Counted from the first letter of the stretch, positions 41,823 through 51,925 are shown. The stretch: DNA of 64,000 nucleotides from Stenotrophomonas lacuserhaii (GCF_014836545.1 NZ_JACSQS010000003.1:109091-173090); one strand, 5' to 3'. Notes: generated by a model not told the origin, from the letters alone. Made by a program: numbers and translations.

Positions 41823-42211
41823 CCAGGTTACCTCGCGTCAACGCGCAGGCCTGCCGTGCTGCCTGCGCAACACGATCCATCCCACGCTTCCCCGTTCCGC
41901 ACATCGCGCTTCAGGGCCCGCAACCGATCTCTCTCATTACAGGAGCCCACGAATCGCTCACCCGGTAGATTCAAAAAATTGCGCCTCAGTCTAGGTCGCT
42001 GTGTGTAAGCCGAGCGCGAAAGGGTCTCGCCGGGGTTTTCCCCCATTCAGGATAAACCGCGACAGGCGACGACGCACTCCCCCGAAGATGGATGATAATG
42101 ATAACAGTTACCATTTGAGAGAGTGGGGCAGGCCGTGCCATGGCGGCCACGGCATGACGACTCGATCAGAGGGTGACGACCGTTGCCGTCATCGCCTCCA
42201 TCACGCGCAGG
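41823..42211. other. Gap between opgH and the small gene at 42212
   Basis: The 389 bases contain the opgH leader, the GC-rich hairpin-like stretch GGGGTTTTCCCCC near 42032, a good Fur-like box at 42093-42111 and a GTGACGACC fragment near 42173. I see no coding frame with a ribosome site. Confidence 0.6.
42093..42111. promoter_or_regulatory. Fur-box-like sequence
   Basis: GATAATGATAACAGTTACC matches the 19-base Fur consensus GATAATGATAATCATTATC at about 14 positions, including the whole left half. It is 271 bases upstream of opgH on one side; on the other side only the antisense end of a 57-residue gene is found. The target is unclear. Confidence 0.55.
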
Positions 42212-42385
42212 TCAGCGCGACAGTACGGCCTGGCGTTCGGCGATATCGGCGTCGGCCGCGCGCCGGGCGCGCTCCATCGCCACCGCGATCTGCTGGCGGG
42301 CGAGCAGGTGCTGCGCCTGCTGTACTTCCGGGGTCGGCAGCAGCACCGGACCGGGGGTGGTTTCCACTGAAGCGGACTTGCTCAT
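42212..42385 (-). CDS. Small hypothetical protein (57 residues)
   Basis: The start ATG at 42385 has an excellent ribosome site (CTTGGAGGATGC). The protein is soluble; residues 20-57 form one charged amphipathic helix (EVQQAQHLLARQQIAVAMER then ARRAADADIAERQA). It has no cysteines, signal or known motif. It lies downstream of dnaE2 on the same strand, separated by about 160 bases with a large repeat hairpin. I do not recognise it. Confidence 0.65.
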   Translation of the reverse strand: MSKSASVETTPGPVLLPTPEVQQAQHLLARQQIAVAMERARRAADADIAERQAVLSR

Positions 42386-42492
42386 GCATCCTCCAAGGAC
42401 AATCCGGCGGGCCCGGGCAGCGGGGCGCAGGGCCGACGGATTGCGCACCCTACCCTAAAACCGTGACTGTTGCGTGTAGGGTGCAACCCCGC

Positions 42493-42554
42493 CCGGTAGT
42501 GACGGCCGCTGGCCGTCAACCGCCTTGCTGACGGCCAGCGGCCGTCACTACCGG
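42493..42554. repeat. Paired GTAG-type repeats forming one long hairpin at the dnaE2 stop
   Basis: CCGGTAGTGACGGCCGCTGG begins the left copy; the right copy is its exact complement ending CGGCCGTCACTACCGG. A 10-base spacer lies between. The conserved TAG of the right copy is the stop codon of dnaE2. The long hairpin should act as terminator or mRNA cap for the SOS operon. Confidence 0.85.
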
Positions 42555-45500
42555 AAGTCGCGCGATGGGGCGTTCAGGCCGGCCAGCAGGTGGCTGTAGT
42601 CGTGCAGATCGCCGGCGATCAGGTGGCGCACCCCGTCCACGCACTCCCAGCGCCCGCGTACTCCCAGCAGCCGCGACCCCAGCAGCGCCTTGCGCCGGCG
42701 CAGCGCCAGGTGCGACCAGACCACCACGTTGACCATGCCGTGCTCGTCTTCCAGGGTGACGAACACTGCGCCGTTGGCCGTGCCGGGCTTCTGCCGCTGG
42801 GTCACCAGCCCGATGGTGTGCACGCCGCGCCCATGCGCGGTGGCGCGCAGCTGGCGCGAATCCAGCGCGCGCTCCTGCTGCAGCCGCGTGCGCAACAGCG
42901 CCAGTGGATGCTCACCCAGGGTCAGCCCGCTGGCACGGTAGTCGGACAGCATTTCCTCGGCCACGTTGGGCGCCGGCAGCACGATGTCCTGCTCGTCCGG
43001 ACTGTCCTGCAGCAGCGGCATCGCGCGTTCGATGCCGGCCACCGCCCAGCGCGCGGCATTGCGGTTGCCGGCCAGCGCGGCCAGTGCCCCGCCATCGGCC
43101 AGTACCTGGCGGGCCTTTGCATCCAGCCGCGCACGGCGGCACAGGTCGGCCACATCGGCGAAGGGAGCCTGCGCACGGGCCGCCATCACCGCCCGCGCGG
43201 CCGCTTCGCTGCAGCCGGCCAGCTGCCGCAGCCCCAGCCGTATGGCCGGCTGGGTGCGGGCATCGCCGCCTTCCAGGGTATTGTCCCAATCACTGATGCA
43301 TACATCCACCGGCAGCACGGCCACGCCGCCCCGCTCGGCGCTGCCACGGCGCGCGTCCTGCACGATCTGGCTGGCCGAATAGAAGCCCATCGGCTGCGCA
43401 TTGAGCAGCGCGCAGGCAAACGCGGCCGGCTCATGCCGCTTCAGGAAACAGCTGATGTACACCAGCTTGGCGAACGAGGCGGCATGGCTCTGCGGGAAAC
43501 CATAGGCACCAAAGCCCTTGATCTGTTCGAAGATCTGATCGATGAACTCCGAGCTGTAGTTCTTTTTCTCCATCAATCCGCGGATGCGCTCGCGATGCGG
43601 GTTCATGTCACCCCCGCTGCGCCAAGCCGCCATCGAGCGGCGCAGGTGGTCGGCCTCGTGCGGCTCGTAACCGGCATGGATCACCAGCTCCATCACCTGC
43701 TCCTGGAACAACGGAATGCCCAAGGTACTTCCGAGGATGTCCTGGATGCCCTCGGACGGGTACGTCACCGCTTCATGGCCCTGGCGGCGGCGCAGGAACG
43801 GATGCACCATGCCGCCCTGGATCGGCCCGGGCCGCACGATCGCCACCTGGATCACAAGATCGTAGAACGTGGTGGGCTTCAGGCGCGGGAGCATGCTCAT
43901 CTGCGCACGCGATTCAATCTGGAACACGCCGACGGTGTCGGCCGCCCGGATCATCGCGAAGGTGGGGGGATCATCGATCGGCAGGCGAGCCAGGTCGATG
44001 CGATGGCCGCGATGCTTTTCTATCAGCGCCACTGCCTTGCGGATGCAGGTCAACATGCCCAGCGCCAGGCAATCGACCTTGAGCATCTTCATGGTTTCCA
44101 GATCGTCCTTGTCCCACTGGATGATGGTGCGGTCGGCCATCGCGGCGTTCTCCACCGGCACCAACGTGCTCAACGGTGCATCGTTGATCACGAAGCCGCC
44201 CACATGCTGGGACAGATGCCGCGGATGATCGCGCAACTGCTCGGTCACCGCCATCACCTGCTGCAGCAGTGGATTTTCCGCATCGAAACCGGCCTCGGCC
44301 AGTCGCTGCTGCATCGGGGTTTCGCCGTTGCCCCAACCGAAGCATTCGGCCAGCAGCGCCACCTGGTCCGACGGCAGCCCGAACGCCTTGGCCACGTCGC
44401 GCACTGCACTTTTCCCCCGGTAACGGATCACCGTGGCGGCCAGCGCCGCGCGTTCGCGCCCGTATTTTCCATACACGTACTGCAGCACTTCCTCGCGTCG
44501 TTCGTGTTCGAAGTCCACGTCGATGTCCGGCGGCTCGTCGCGTTCCTTGGACAGGAAGCGCGCCATCAACAAGCGGCTTTCGGCCGGGTTGACCACGGTG
44601 ATGCCCAATGCGAAGCACACCGCCGAGTTCGCCGATGACCCCCGTCCCTGGCACAGGATGTCGCGCGAACGCGCGAAGCGCACGATGTCTTCCACGGTGA
44701 GGAAGAAGGCTTCGTACTTCATGTCGGCGATCAGCGCCAGCTCACTGTCGATCTGCATGGCCACCGCGTCCGGCACGCCTTCCGGCCAGCGCTCGCGCAT
44801 GCCGCGCAGGGTCAGCTCGCGCAGCCAGCTACTGGGCGTATGTCCATCGGGCACCAGCTCGGCCGGATACTGGTAGCGCACTTCGTCAAGCCGGAACCGG
44901 CAGCGTCGGGCAAGCACCACGGCGGTGTGCAGCAGCGCATGCGGATGGATGTTGCCCAGTGCACGCCGGGTGCGCAGGTGATGTTCGCCATTGCGGAACA
45001 GGAACGCGCCGCATTCTGCCAGCGGCAGCCCGTGGCGGATCGCGGTCATGGTGTCCTGCAGGACGCGGCGGCGGCGCACGTCCATGTGTACGTCGCCGCA
45101 GGCCAGTGCGTCGATGCCCAGCTGCGTGGCCAGCGCCAGCAGCTGGGCCAGGCGTGCGGCATCGTCGCGTTCGCGGTGCAGGTGCACGGCCAGCCAGGTG
45201 CGCTGCACGAATACCTGCTGCATCCAGACTGCCTGCGAGGCATCAGGCTGTGCACCCGGCACCCACAGCGCAAACAGGCCAAGCCCCTCACCGGATGCAT
45301 CGCCCAGCACCCGTTCCACGTCCTGCCGGGCCAGCCGGTAACTGCCCTTGCCTGCCGCACGCCGCCCGGTGGTGATCAGTTCGCACAGGCGCACGTAGCC
45401 GCTTTGGTTCTCCACCAGCAGCACCAGCTTCAGCCCGCACTCCAGCACGAACTCGCTGCCGACGATCAGCGGCACCCCGGTGGCCCGCGAGGCTTCCAGC

Positions 45501-45763
45501 GCGCGCACGATCCCGGCCAGCGAGCACTCATCGGTGATCGCCAGGGCTTCGTAGCCGCACTGGTGCGCACGTGTGAACAGTTCCTCGGCACTGGCCGCGC
45601 CGCGCAGGAACGAGAAATCAGACAGGCAGTGCAACTCGGCATACGCCGGCAGCGTGTCTTCATGCTGTACATCGTCGTTGGCCGCGGCCAGTCGCTCGCG
45701 GGTTTCCCACGCACGCGGCATGCGCTTGCACGGGGCATCATCACGTTCTTCGATACGACTCAT
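42548..45763 (-). CDS. dnaE2: Error-prone DNA polymerase III alpha subunit (DnaE2/ImuC)
   Basis: DnaE2 copies damaged DNA together with ImuA and ImuB and causes SOS mutagenesis. The 1071-residue protein has a PHP domain (about 40-330, [16 protein letters not shown]), the polymerase palm with [13 protein letters not shown], and a C-terminal OB domain ([20 protein letters not shown]), without the tau-binding end of replicative DnaE. Its start overlaps the imuB stop by four bases. Last gene of the LexA2-controlled cassette; its stop lies in a repeat. Confidence 0.97.
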   Translation of the reverse strand: MSRIEERDDAPCKRMPRAWETRERLAAANDDVQHEDTLPAYAELHCLSDFSFLRGAASAEELFTRAHQCGYEALAITDECSLAGIVRALEASRATGVPLIVGSEFVLECGLKLVLLVENQSGYVRLCELITTGRRAAGKGSYRLARQDVERVLGDASGEGLGLFALWVPGAQPDASQAVWMQQVFVQRTWLAVHLHRERDDAARLAQLLALATQLGIDALACGDVHMDVRRRRVLQDTMTAIRHGLPLAECGAFLFRNGEHHLRTRRALGNIHPHALLHTAVVLARRCRFRLDEVRYQYPAELVPDGHTPSSWLRELTLRGMRERWPEGVPDAVAMQIDSELALIADMKYEAFFLTVEDIVRFARSRDILCQGRGSSANSAVCFALGITVVNPAESRLLMARFLSKERDEPPDIDVDFEHERREEVLQYVYGKYGRERAALAATVIRYRGKSAVRDVAKAFGLPSDQVALLAECFGWGNGETPMQQRLAEAGFDAENPLLQQVMAVTEQLRDHPRHLSQHVGGFVINDAPLSTLVPVENAAMADRTIIQWDKDDLETMKMLKVDCLALGMLTCIRKAVALIEKHRGHRIDLARLPIDDPPTFAMIRAADTVGVFQIESRAQMSMLPRLKPTTFYDLVIQVAIVRPGPIQGGMVHPFLRRRQGHEAVTYPSEGIQDILGSTLGIPLFQEQVMELVIHAGYEPHEADHLRRSMAAWRSGGDMNPHRERIRGLMEKKNYSSEFIDQIFEQIKGFGAYGFPQSHAASFAKLVYISCFLKRHEPAAFACALLNAQPMGFYSASQIVQDARRGSAERGGVAVLPVDVCISDWDNTLEGGDARTQPAIRLGLRQLAGCSEAAARAVMAARAQAPFADVADLCRRARLDAKARQVLADGGALAALAGNRNAARWAVAGIERAMPLLQDSPDEQDIVLPAPNVAEEMLSDYRASGLTLGEHPLALLRTRLQQERALDSRQLRATAHGRGVHTIGLVTQRQKPGTANGAVFVTLEDEHGMVNVVVWSHLALRRRKALLGSRLLGVRGRWECVDGVRHLIAGDLHDYSHLLAGLNAPSRDFR

Positions 45764-47178
45764 GCGAACCAGCCGTGGAGCATCCAGTCGCCCTGCTGGC
45801 CCGGCATGGCGAAGGCCCAGGCCTGCTGGCCCTGCGAAGTCTCCAGGACGTAATAGTCACGGCGCGCTTCCTGGCCATCCCACCAACCGCTTTCCAGCCG
45901 CTCCGGACCGGACACGATGCGCGCGCGCGGATCGCGCAACGGCACCGGCGTGGGCAGCAGCCAACACGGACGCGGCGGACGCAGCGGGGCTTCGGCAATG
46001 GCCATGCCATCGCCTTCCACGCGCTGCCACGCACGCTCCGGGCGCGGGTCGCCGGCCGGCCCCACGCGATAGACCGAGCCATCACCGAGCCGCGCACGCA
46101 GCCGTTCGCGCAGCTGCGGCCAGGGCAGCTGCTGCTGGTTGCGGGTATCGAACAGATCGCGACTGGCCGGCACGAAGGTCGGCAGTTCGCGTGCCAGCAG
46201 GCGCACGGCGACCACCGGCTGGTCGATGCTGGCGCGCTCCAACCGGTTGCGGGTGAGCTCGAACAGCAGCGTGGCATCGCGTTCGGCGGCCAGCAGGCCC
46301 ACCTCCACGTCGGTATGGCCTTCTTCGTGTTCCAACCGCAGCACGAAGCGCTGCACGCCGCCATCGCGGATCGACAGGCAGGTACACAGATCGCCGATCA
46401 GACGGCGCAACGGGAACAGCAGGGCCATGTGGTTTTCCACCTCATAGCCCAGCTCCACCCGCGAATCGAAATGGTCCGGCGGCGCGTACCAGGCCAACGG
46501 CTCATCGGCCTGGCCGTACAGCCGGTCCAGGTGTTCCAGCAGCGGCAATCCGAAGCGCCGGCGCAGGCCATCGCGCGGCAGCGCACGCAGCGCCTGCAGG
46601 CTGCCGATGCCCATCTGCTGCAGCCGCGTGCCGCCGTCATCGGGCAGCCGCGCACGGCGCACCGGAACGCGGTCCAGCAGCGCCTGCATCGCCGCGATGT
46701 CCTGCACATCCAGGCCATCGCGGATGCCGGCCAGCACCATCGCCGCACGCGGCGTCGGCGCCAGCGCGATGCGGTGCTGGAAACCCAGTGCCTGCAGTTC
46801 CTCGCGCAGGCGTGCCTGCAGCACCGGCCACGGGCCCAGCAGCTGGAAGCTGGCGCGCACTTCCAGCACGATGCAGCCCGGCCACTGCGCGCTCACCAGC
46901 GAGCTGTGCCGGTATGCCCAGGCAGCCAGGAAGCGCTGCCAGCGCGCATCGGACTGGGCATCGTGTTCCACCATCTGGAAGTCCGGCAGCAGTGCCAGCG
47001 CAGCCGTCAGCCGCATGCCGGCCTGCAGCCCCGCCTGCGCGGCGGCGGCATTCACCGCATGCAGGGTGCGCAGCTGCACCGCCCCGCCGACCAACGCCAG
47101 CGGCGTATCCGGATCAGGGTGGCGGCGAAGGACGGCATCCAGCGCCAGCTGCGGCAGCAGTACACAGGCCCAGAGCAT
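45760..47178 (-). CDS. imuB: Y-family polymerase-like protein ImuB
   Basis: ImuB is the hub of the mutasome and links DnaE2 to the sliding clamp. The 472-residue protein has the Y-family fold, but the N-terminal catalytic Asp motif (DxD/SVE type) is not recognisable in [17 protein letters not shown], in line with ImuB being inactive as a polymerase. QQLPWPQL (about 330) looks like the beta-clamp-binding motif. It starts nine bases after imuA and overlaps dnaE2. Confidence 0.95.
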   Translation of the reverse strand: MLWACVLLPQLALDAVLRRHPDPDTPLALVGGAVQLRTLHAVNAAAAQAGLQAGMRLTAALALLPDFQMVEHDAQSDARWQRFLAAWAYRHSSLVSAQWPGCIVLEVRASFQLLGPWPVLQARLREELQALGFQHRIALAPTPRAAMVLAGIRDGLDVQDIAAMQALLDRVPVRRARLPDDGGTRLQQMGIGSLQALRALPRDGLRRRFGLPLLEHLDRLYGQADEPLAWYAPPDHFDSRVELGYEVENHMALLFPLRRLIGDLCTCLSIRDGGVQRFVLRLEHEEGHTDVEVGLLAAERDATLLFELTRNRLERASIDQPVVAVRLLARELPTFVPASRDLFDTRNQQQLPWPQLRERLRARLGDGSVYRVGPAGDPRPERAWQRVEGDGMAIAEAPLRPPRPCWLLPTPVPLRDPRARIVSGPERLESGWWDGQEARRDYYVLETSQGQQAWAFAMPGQQGDWMLHGWFA

Positions 47179-47187
47179 CGGCGTATC

Positions 47188-47814
47188 TCACCCTGCCCTC
47201 AACGCGAATGCCTGCGACGGCGCAGGGCCGCCACGGCACTTGCGCACCTGCCACTGGGTGGCCTGGCCGTTACGCACCGCCTCCAGGCGCAGCGCAGCCG
47301 GCGATGGATTGGCCGCATGCTTGCGGTCACGCAGGGCAAAGCCGAGGCACTGGCCGGTATCTGCGGCCACCTGCAGCCGGCGCAGCGCCTGGGCATCGGC
47401 CTGTTTCGGCCAGCCCAGCACTGCCGCGCAGGCCCCACTGCGCAGGCACTGTTCGAACGCCCACAGCGCATCGCGCGGGGCCGCGTCGATCAACTGCAGA
47501 TGCTGCAGCGACACCCCGGCCGCCTGCCACGCCGGCGCATACGGCAGGTAGGGCGGGGCGATCACCGCCACCGCCGCACCGGCCTGGCTGAGCCGCGCCA
47601 GCGTGGGCAGCAGCAGCTGCAGTTCGCCCACGCCATCGGCCGGCAGCAGCAGCTCGGTCAGCGCGCGACGCGGCCAGCCGCGCTGCGGCAGCAATCCATC
47701 CAGTGCCGGATGCCCGGTGGACTGACCTTCCACGCCCTCCTTCGCACTGCCCCGCCCCGCATGCCAGAGCGTCTGGGCGGACAGCAGCTGCTGCAGTTCG
47801 GGCGCGGTGTTCAT
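47188..47814 (-). CDS. imuA: Translesion synthesis-associated protein ImuA
   Basis: ImuA is RecA-like and needed for DnaE2-dependent mutagenesis. From MNTAPELQQLLSAQ at 47814 it has 208 residues. HPALDGLLPQRGWPRRALTE matches the start of the RecA-fold core; the P-loop is degenerate (LLPADGVGELQL). The ATG lies one base after the lexA2 stop, showing coupled translation. Confidence 0.92.
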   Translation of the reverse strand: MNTAPELQQLLSAQTLWHAGRGSAKEGVEGQSTGHPALDGLLPQRGWPRRALTELLLPADGVGELQLLLPTLARLSQAGAAVAVIAPPYLPYAPAWQAAGVSLQHLQLIDAAPRDALWAFEQCLRSGACAAVLGWPKQADAQALRRLQVAADTGQCLGFALRDRKHAANPSPAALRLEAVRNGQATQWQVRKCRGGPAPSQAFALRAG

Positions 47815-47815
47815 C

Positions 47816-48430
47816 TCAGCCCTGCCGGACCAGGCCGCAGTAAACGCCTTCCACGGCGAAGTCCTGGCCGGCCTCGACCACGATCGGCGCATGCGCCGGA
47901 TTGCGCGGCAGCAGGCGCACGCCATCGGTGGTCTGCTGCAGGCGTTTGATGGTGAGCTCGCCATCGATGCGCGCCACCACGGTCTGGCCGTCGCGGGCGC
48001 TGGGGGTACGGTGCACGCCGACCAGGTCACCATCGAGGATGCCGTCGTCGATCATCGAATCGCCCTGCACTTTCAGCAGGTAATCCGGGCGCGGGGAGAA
48101 CATCCGCCGGTCCAGCCACAGCTGCTGGTCCAGGCCGATATCCGCACCGATCGGCTGGCCGGCCGCCACCCGGCCCAGCACCGCCAGCGGCAGCAGCTCG
48201 GTCGGGCCACCGGGCAGGGCCAGCCCGCGCTTGCGGCCCGGCGCCTGGTCCAGCAGGCCGGCTTCGACCAGCGCCTGCACGTGTTTCTGCGCGGCATTGC
48301 GCGAGGCAAAGCCGAAGGCTTCGGCGATGTCGGCCAGGCTGGGCGACTGGCCCGAAGCCAGTGACTGGCGCAGCCAGGCCAGCACGGCCGCACGTTGGGG
48401 AGGGAGGTCGATGGGATCCATGGTGTACAT
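47816..48430 (-). CDS. lexA2: LexA-type SOS repressor (LexA2) of the mutagenesis cassette
   Basis: The 204-residue protein has an N-terminal winged helix (about 5-70), a self-cleavage site Ala90-Gly91 in GRVAAGQP, and the catalytic pair Ser125 (GDSM) and Lys162 (TIKRL). It should repress the lexA2-imuA-imuB-dnaE2 operon until RecA stimulates its cleavage. Two ATG codons are possible: 48430 (MYTMDP), which lies inside the operator and has GCGGGGG upstream, and 48421 (MDPIDL), which would have no ribosome site outside the operator. I give the longer form. Confidence 0.94.
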   Translation of the reverse strand: MYTMDPIDLPPQRAAVLAWLRQSLASGQSPSLADIAEAFGFASRNAAQKHVQALVEAGLLDQAPGRKRGLALPGGPTELLPLAVLGRVAAGQPIGADIGLDQQLWLDRRMFSPRPDYLLKVQGDSMIDDGILDGDLVGVHRTPSARDGQTVVARIDGELTIKRLQQTTDGVRLLPRNPAHAPIVVEAGQDFAVEGVYCGLVRQG

Positions 48431-48439
48431 TTGTACACC
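48422..48439. promoter_or_regulatory. LexA2 operator
   Basis: GGTGTACATTTGTACACC is a perfect inverted repeat (8-base arms, TT spacer). The TGTACA-N2-TGTACA form differs from the E. coli SOS box, as expected for LexA2 of the imuA-imuB-dnaE2 cassette. It overlaps the lexA2 start codon region. Confidence 0.88.
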
Positions 48440-48487
48440 CCCGCTTTCAGAAAAGCGACATCGGCCATGTTCAGCGAGAACGGCTTT

Positions 48488-49678
48488 TTACCGCCTCACC
48501 CACAGCGCCAGTGCACTGGTCGCGCAGGCCAGCAGCACCACCGCATGCCAGCCACCCTGGGCCAGCGCCATGGCGCCCAAGCCACCGCCTGCGGCCATGC
48601 CCACGAACACGCCGGTGAACAGCAGGGCATTCAGGCGGCTGCGCGCCTCCGGCTGCAAGCCATAGACCAAGGTCTGGTGGGACACCAGCGCGGCCTGGAA
48701 ACCGAAGTCGAAGATCACCGCACTCACCGCCAGCAGTACCAGCTGCAGCGACACCGGCAGCAGGCCATCCAGCAGCAGGCTGGCAAAGCCCAGCAGGGCG
48801 ATGCCAATGGCCAGCCGGGCCACCCGCTGGGTACCGATGCGGTCGGAAAAACGCCCGGCCAGCGGTGCGGCCAGTGCACCGGCCGCGCCGGCGATTCCGA
48901 ACGCCCCGGCGCCCGCACTGCCGATGCCGAAGCGGGCATGCAGCATCAACGCCAGCGTCGACCAGAACGCACTGAAGCCCATTGCCAGCAGTGCCTGGGC
49001 CAGTACCGCACGGCGCAGCGGCGGCAACTGCATCCACAACCCGCCCATTGAACGCAGCAGCGCGCCATAGCCCAGCGTGGTGGTGGGCGCAAAGCGCGGC
49101 AGCGTGGCACGCAGCAGCAGCCCCATCAGCACCACCGATACCGCGGCGGCGATGAACATCGCGCGCCAGCCGAACTGTTCGGCCACCACGCCACTGACCA
49201 CGCGTGACAGCAGGATGCCCAGCAGCAGGCCGGTCATTACCTTGCCAACCAGCGCACCGCGGTGTTCCGGCGGTGCCAGGGTGGCGGCGGCGGGCACCAC
49301 GTCCTGCGCCACGGTGGCCATCAGGCCGACCAGCAGGCTGGCCAGCAGCACCCCGGGCAGGTGCCCAGCCAGGCCGGCGGCCAGCAGCGCTGCGCCCAGC
49401 AGCAAGGATTTGACCAGGATGATGCGCCGGCGTTCGAAGCGGTCACCGAGCGGGGCCAGCAACGCAATGCCCGCCGCATAGCCGAGCTGGGTCAGGGTCG
49501 GCACCAGGCCGATGGACGCGTCGCTGGCCCCCAGCGAAGCCCCCATCGCGCCCAGCATCGGCTGGGCGTAGTACAGCGAGGCCACGCTGAAGCCAGCGCC
49601 GGCGGCCATGACCGGAACCAACAGGCCGGGCAAGGCGGGCGGCGGTAGTGGCAGGGTTGCGTCATGCGCAGTAGACAT
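48488..49678 (-). CDS. MFS transporter, probable drug/metabolite exporter
   Basis: The 396-residue protein from ATG 49678 has 12 predicted membrane helices. LGDRFERRR between helices 2 and 3 is the MFS loop motif, and VAQDVVPAAATLAPPEHRG follows helix 4. It resembles the YgaY/AraJ group. The divergent LysR regulator gene starts 95 bases away and probably controls it. Substrate unknown. Confidence 0.88.
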   Translation of the reverse strand: MSTAHDATLPLPPPALPGLLVPVMAAGAGFSVASLYYAQPMLGAMGASLGASDASIGLVPTLTQLGYAAGIALLAPLGDRFERRRIILVKSLLLGAALLAAGLAGHLPGVLLASLLVGLMATVAQDVVPAAATLAPPEHRGALVGKVMTGLLLGILLSRVVSGVVAEQFGWRAMFIAAAVSVVLMGLLLRATLPRFAPTTTLGYGALLRSMGGLWMQLPPLRRAVLAQALLAMGFSAFWSTLALMLHARFGIGSAGAGAFGIAGAAGALAAPLAGRFSDRIGTQRVARLAIGIALLGFASLLLDGLLPVSLQLVLLAVSAVIFDFGFQAALVSHQTLVYGLQPEARSRLNALLFTGVFVGMAAGGGLGAMALAQGGWHAVVLLACATSALALWVRR

Positions 49679-49773
49679 GGGATGAGCCTTGTTGGTGTGA
49701 TGGCGCGCAGTTTCCTCCTGCCAGGATGGCCGGTGTAGTAGGCTCGGCCGCATCAGCCCCATACGCACTACGC

Positions 49774-50718
49774 ATGAGCCATTCTTCCGCCCCCGCCAAT
49801 GCCGACCGCATCGACCTGCTGCGCACCTTCGTGCGCATCGTGGATGCCGGCAGCCTGTCTGCCGCAGCCGTACAACTGGGCACCACCCAGCCGACCATCA
49901 GCCGCCGCCTGCAGTCATTGGAAAAGCATTTCGGCCTGCGCCTGCTGCAGCGCTCCACCCATGGCATGCAGCTCACCCACGATGGCGAACGCTGCCTGCA
50001 GCATGCGCGTGAGCTGCTGGACAGCTGGGAAGGCATCGAACAGGACCTGCGCGGTGCCGCCCAGCAGCCCAGTGGACGCCTGCGCGTGCTGGTGCCGCAT
50101 GCCTTCGGGCAAGGCCAGCTGATGGCGCCGATGCTGGCCTTCCTGCGCCGCTACCCGCAGATCAGCCTGGAATGGCGCCTGCACGATGGCCTGTCCGACC
50201 TGGTCGCCGAAGGCATCGACTGCGCCATCCGCGTAGGCCCGCTGGAACAGCAGGACGTGGTGGCCGTGCAGGTAGCCGAGGTGCCCCGGATCGTGGTGTG
50301 CGCCGCGTCGAGCGCGCCCGATCCGCTGCCCACCACGCCCGCCGCGCTGGCAACGCTGCCGTGGGTGTCCCTGACCAATTTCTATCGTGAAAGCGTACAA
50401 CTGCAGCGCTGCCAGGGCGCCGGCATCGGCAAGACGCAGGAGCGCATCGCGATCCAGCCCCGCCTGCTCACCGACAACCTGTTCGTGCTGCACCAGGCGG
50501 TCTGCAATGGAATCGGCGTGGGCATCGGATCGGCCTGGATGATGACCGAAGAGCTGCGCAGCGGTCGGCTGGTGCAGCTGCTGCCCGGCTGGGAAGCCGC
50601 GCCATTGCCGGTACACCTGGTGTTCCCGGCCGGACGCCACCGGCCCGCACGCCTGCAGCTGTTCCTGGATGCGATACGCGAAAGCATCCCGGGCATTGAA
50701 GGGATGCGGGTGCGCTGA
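49774..50718 (+). CDS. LysR-family transcriptional regulator
   Basis: The 314-residue protein has an N-terminal HTH (DLLRTFVRIVDAGSLSAAAV, then TQPTISRRLQSLEKHFG) and a LysR substrate-binding domain (about 100-305), closest in pattern to the CrgA/YafC group. It is divergent from the MFS gene, the classical layout for a LysR regulator and its target. I chose ATG 49774, which places the helix-turn-helix about 20 residues in. Confidence 0.92.
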   Translation: MSHSSAPANADRIDLLRTFVRIVDAGSLSAAAVQLGTTQPTISRRLQSLEKHFGLRLLQRSTHGMQLTHDGERCLQHARELLDSWEGIEQDLRGAAQQPSGRLRVLVPHAFGQGQLMAPMLAFLRRYPQISLEWRLHDGLSDLVAEGIDCAIRVGPLEQQDVVAVQVAEVPRIVVCAASSAPDPLPTTPAALATLPWVSLTNFYRESVQLQRCQGAGIGKTQERIAIQPRLLTDNLFVLHQAVCNGIGVGIGSAWMMTEELRSGRLVQLLPGWEAAPLPVHLVFPAGRHRPARLQLFLDAIRESIPGIEGMRVR

Positions 50719-50799
50719 CTTGTTCAACGTGTGAACCCGGCCTCGACCGCGAAGTGCGGCATGGGCTCCCGGTAACCCCGCGCCATGCTCGGCGGAACC

Positions 50800-51702
50800 T
50801 CAGCTCTCCAGCAGACCGCGCATCTTCTTCACTGCCTGCTCAAGCTGATGCGCCTCGCCGTCCTCTTCAACGTTGTGCCACAACAACGCAGGAAAATCGG
50901 CAAACGTGCATTGCATTCCCGTCAGGCAGATGTCATCCAGCATCGCCGATCCTTCGCCGCACGCCAGACCGCGCTGGCAGGCAATCATCTGCATCGCGTA
51001 GAAATCGAATACGTCGAATGCCATCCCTTCATATCCCGGCAATGACTGCCCGCCCCTGCCCACCTGGAACAACAGCGCACCCATCTCGGCGATCGCCTGC
51101 GTATCGCCACTGACAATGACGCGGTCCAACAGTTCTGTCACAACCTGTGGATCGCGTTGCGCGTCATACAGCGTGTTGCGGATGATCGCCGTCAGATCTC
51201 CCGCCTCCGTGGCACGATCACGCCAGAGTCGCGCGAAGGCACGCAGGCCACTGCTCCAGGTGCCCAGTACTTCACACTGCACTTCCAGCCTCTGCCCAGC
51301 GCTGCGATACGCTGCCGCTGCTTCGGGGCTGTGCATTTCCAGATTGGCCGATGCTCCATCCAGAGTCTGCTGGATCCCCTGCCTGCCGTGTCCCATGCCC
51401 GCGCAGCGTGCACTGGTGAAGGCTATCTCGCGCATGGCGGCGGCATCCCCGCCATTGGCAGCGGATTTCACCGCCCATAGGCGTTGGACTTCCGACAGCC
51501 CGCAGGTCACCTGCGGCGGCTGCGTTCCAGGCAGCGCGGCACGTTGCCCGGCAGAACCGGGAGTTGCAGATATCCCGGCGAAATCCTGTATCGGTGCGGC
51601 CTCATCACCGCTACGTGACAACGACCCTCCAACTGTTGCCAGCAGCGCCACCGCAGCGACAAGCGCCGCCCTTGATCGTGATCCTGCCCCGCGTTCCACC
51701 AC
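50800..51702 (-). CDS. Hypothetical exported protein with six conserved cysteines (paralog 1)
   Basis: The 300-residue protein starts (GTG 51702, with GGGAGG upstream) with one hydrophobic segment (about 10-30), an uncleaved anchor or signal. The rest is helical and Sel1-like in parts (NGGDAAAMREIAFTSARCAG). Near the end it has C-x5-C-x10-C-x5-C (ACQRGLAC ... DDICLTGMQC). The gene at 51971 has the same plan, with AAMR..A....RC, a central Cys and the same four-Cys block, so the two are paralogs. Function unknown. Confidence 0.72.
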   Translation of the reverse strand: MVERGAGSRSRAALVAAVALLATVGGSLSRSGDEAAPIQDFAGISATPGSAGQRAALPGTQPPQVTCGLSEVQRLWAVKSAANGGDAAAMREIAFTSARCAGMGHGRQGIQQTLDGASANLEMHSPEAAAAYRSAGQRLEVQCEVLGTWSSGLRAFARLWRDRATEAGDLTAIIRNTLYDAQRDPQVVTELLDRVIVSGDTQAIAEMGALLFQVGRGGQSLPGYEGMAFDVFDFYAMQMIACQRGLACGEGSAMLDDICLTGMQCTFADFPALLWHNVEEDGEAHQLEQAVKKMRGLLES

Positions 51703-51775
51703 GCCTGCGCGCCTCCCTGCGTCCTCTTAGGTGACCGATGCTAGCATCGGTGCACCATCATCAAGGCAGAACCAA

Positions 51776-51925
51776 ATGGGAAGCTTCAGCATCTGGCACT
51801 GGTTGATCCTGCTGGTCCTTTTCTGCATACCGGCAGGCATCGCGCTGCTGGTGTGGCTGATCGTGCGTTACTCACAGAAGCGCGCATCTGCCAGGCAGCT
51901 GCCACCACACGATCAGCAACCATGA
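51776..51925 (+). CDS. Small membrane protein with a TatA-like N-terminus (49 residues)
   Basis: The protein begins MGSFSIWHW, nearly identical to the start of TatA proteins (MGSFSIWHWLIVL). After that it differs: a longer hydrophobic stretch (to about residue 30) and a short basic tail, without the FG hinge and amphipathic helix that TatA needs. AAGGCAG lies upstream of the ATG. It sits between, and on the opposite strand to, the two cysteine-rich paralogs. It may be an unrelated small membrane protein or a decayed TatA copy. Confidence 0.6.
   Translation: MGSFSIWHWLILLVLFCIPAGIALLVWLIVRYSQKRASARQLPPHDQQP

Noticed and set aside
39084..42008. A plus-strand open frame of 974 codons
   Set aside because: It is antisense to opgH, the esterase and the kinase, has the same His/Gln/Arg-rich composition and no domain.
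45775..47949. A plus-strand open frame of 724 codons
   Set aside because: It is antisense to imuB and imuA. No motif and no ribosome site.
51776..51925. A functional second tatA
   Set aside because: Only the first nine residues agree with TatA. The FG hinge and amphipathic helix are absent and no tatB or tatC is nearby.
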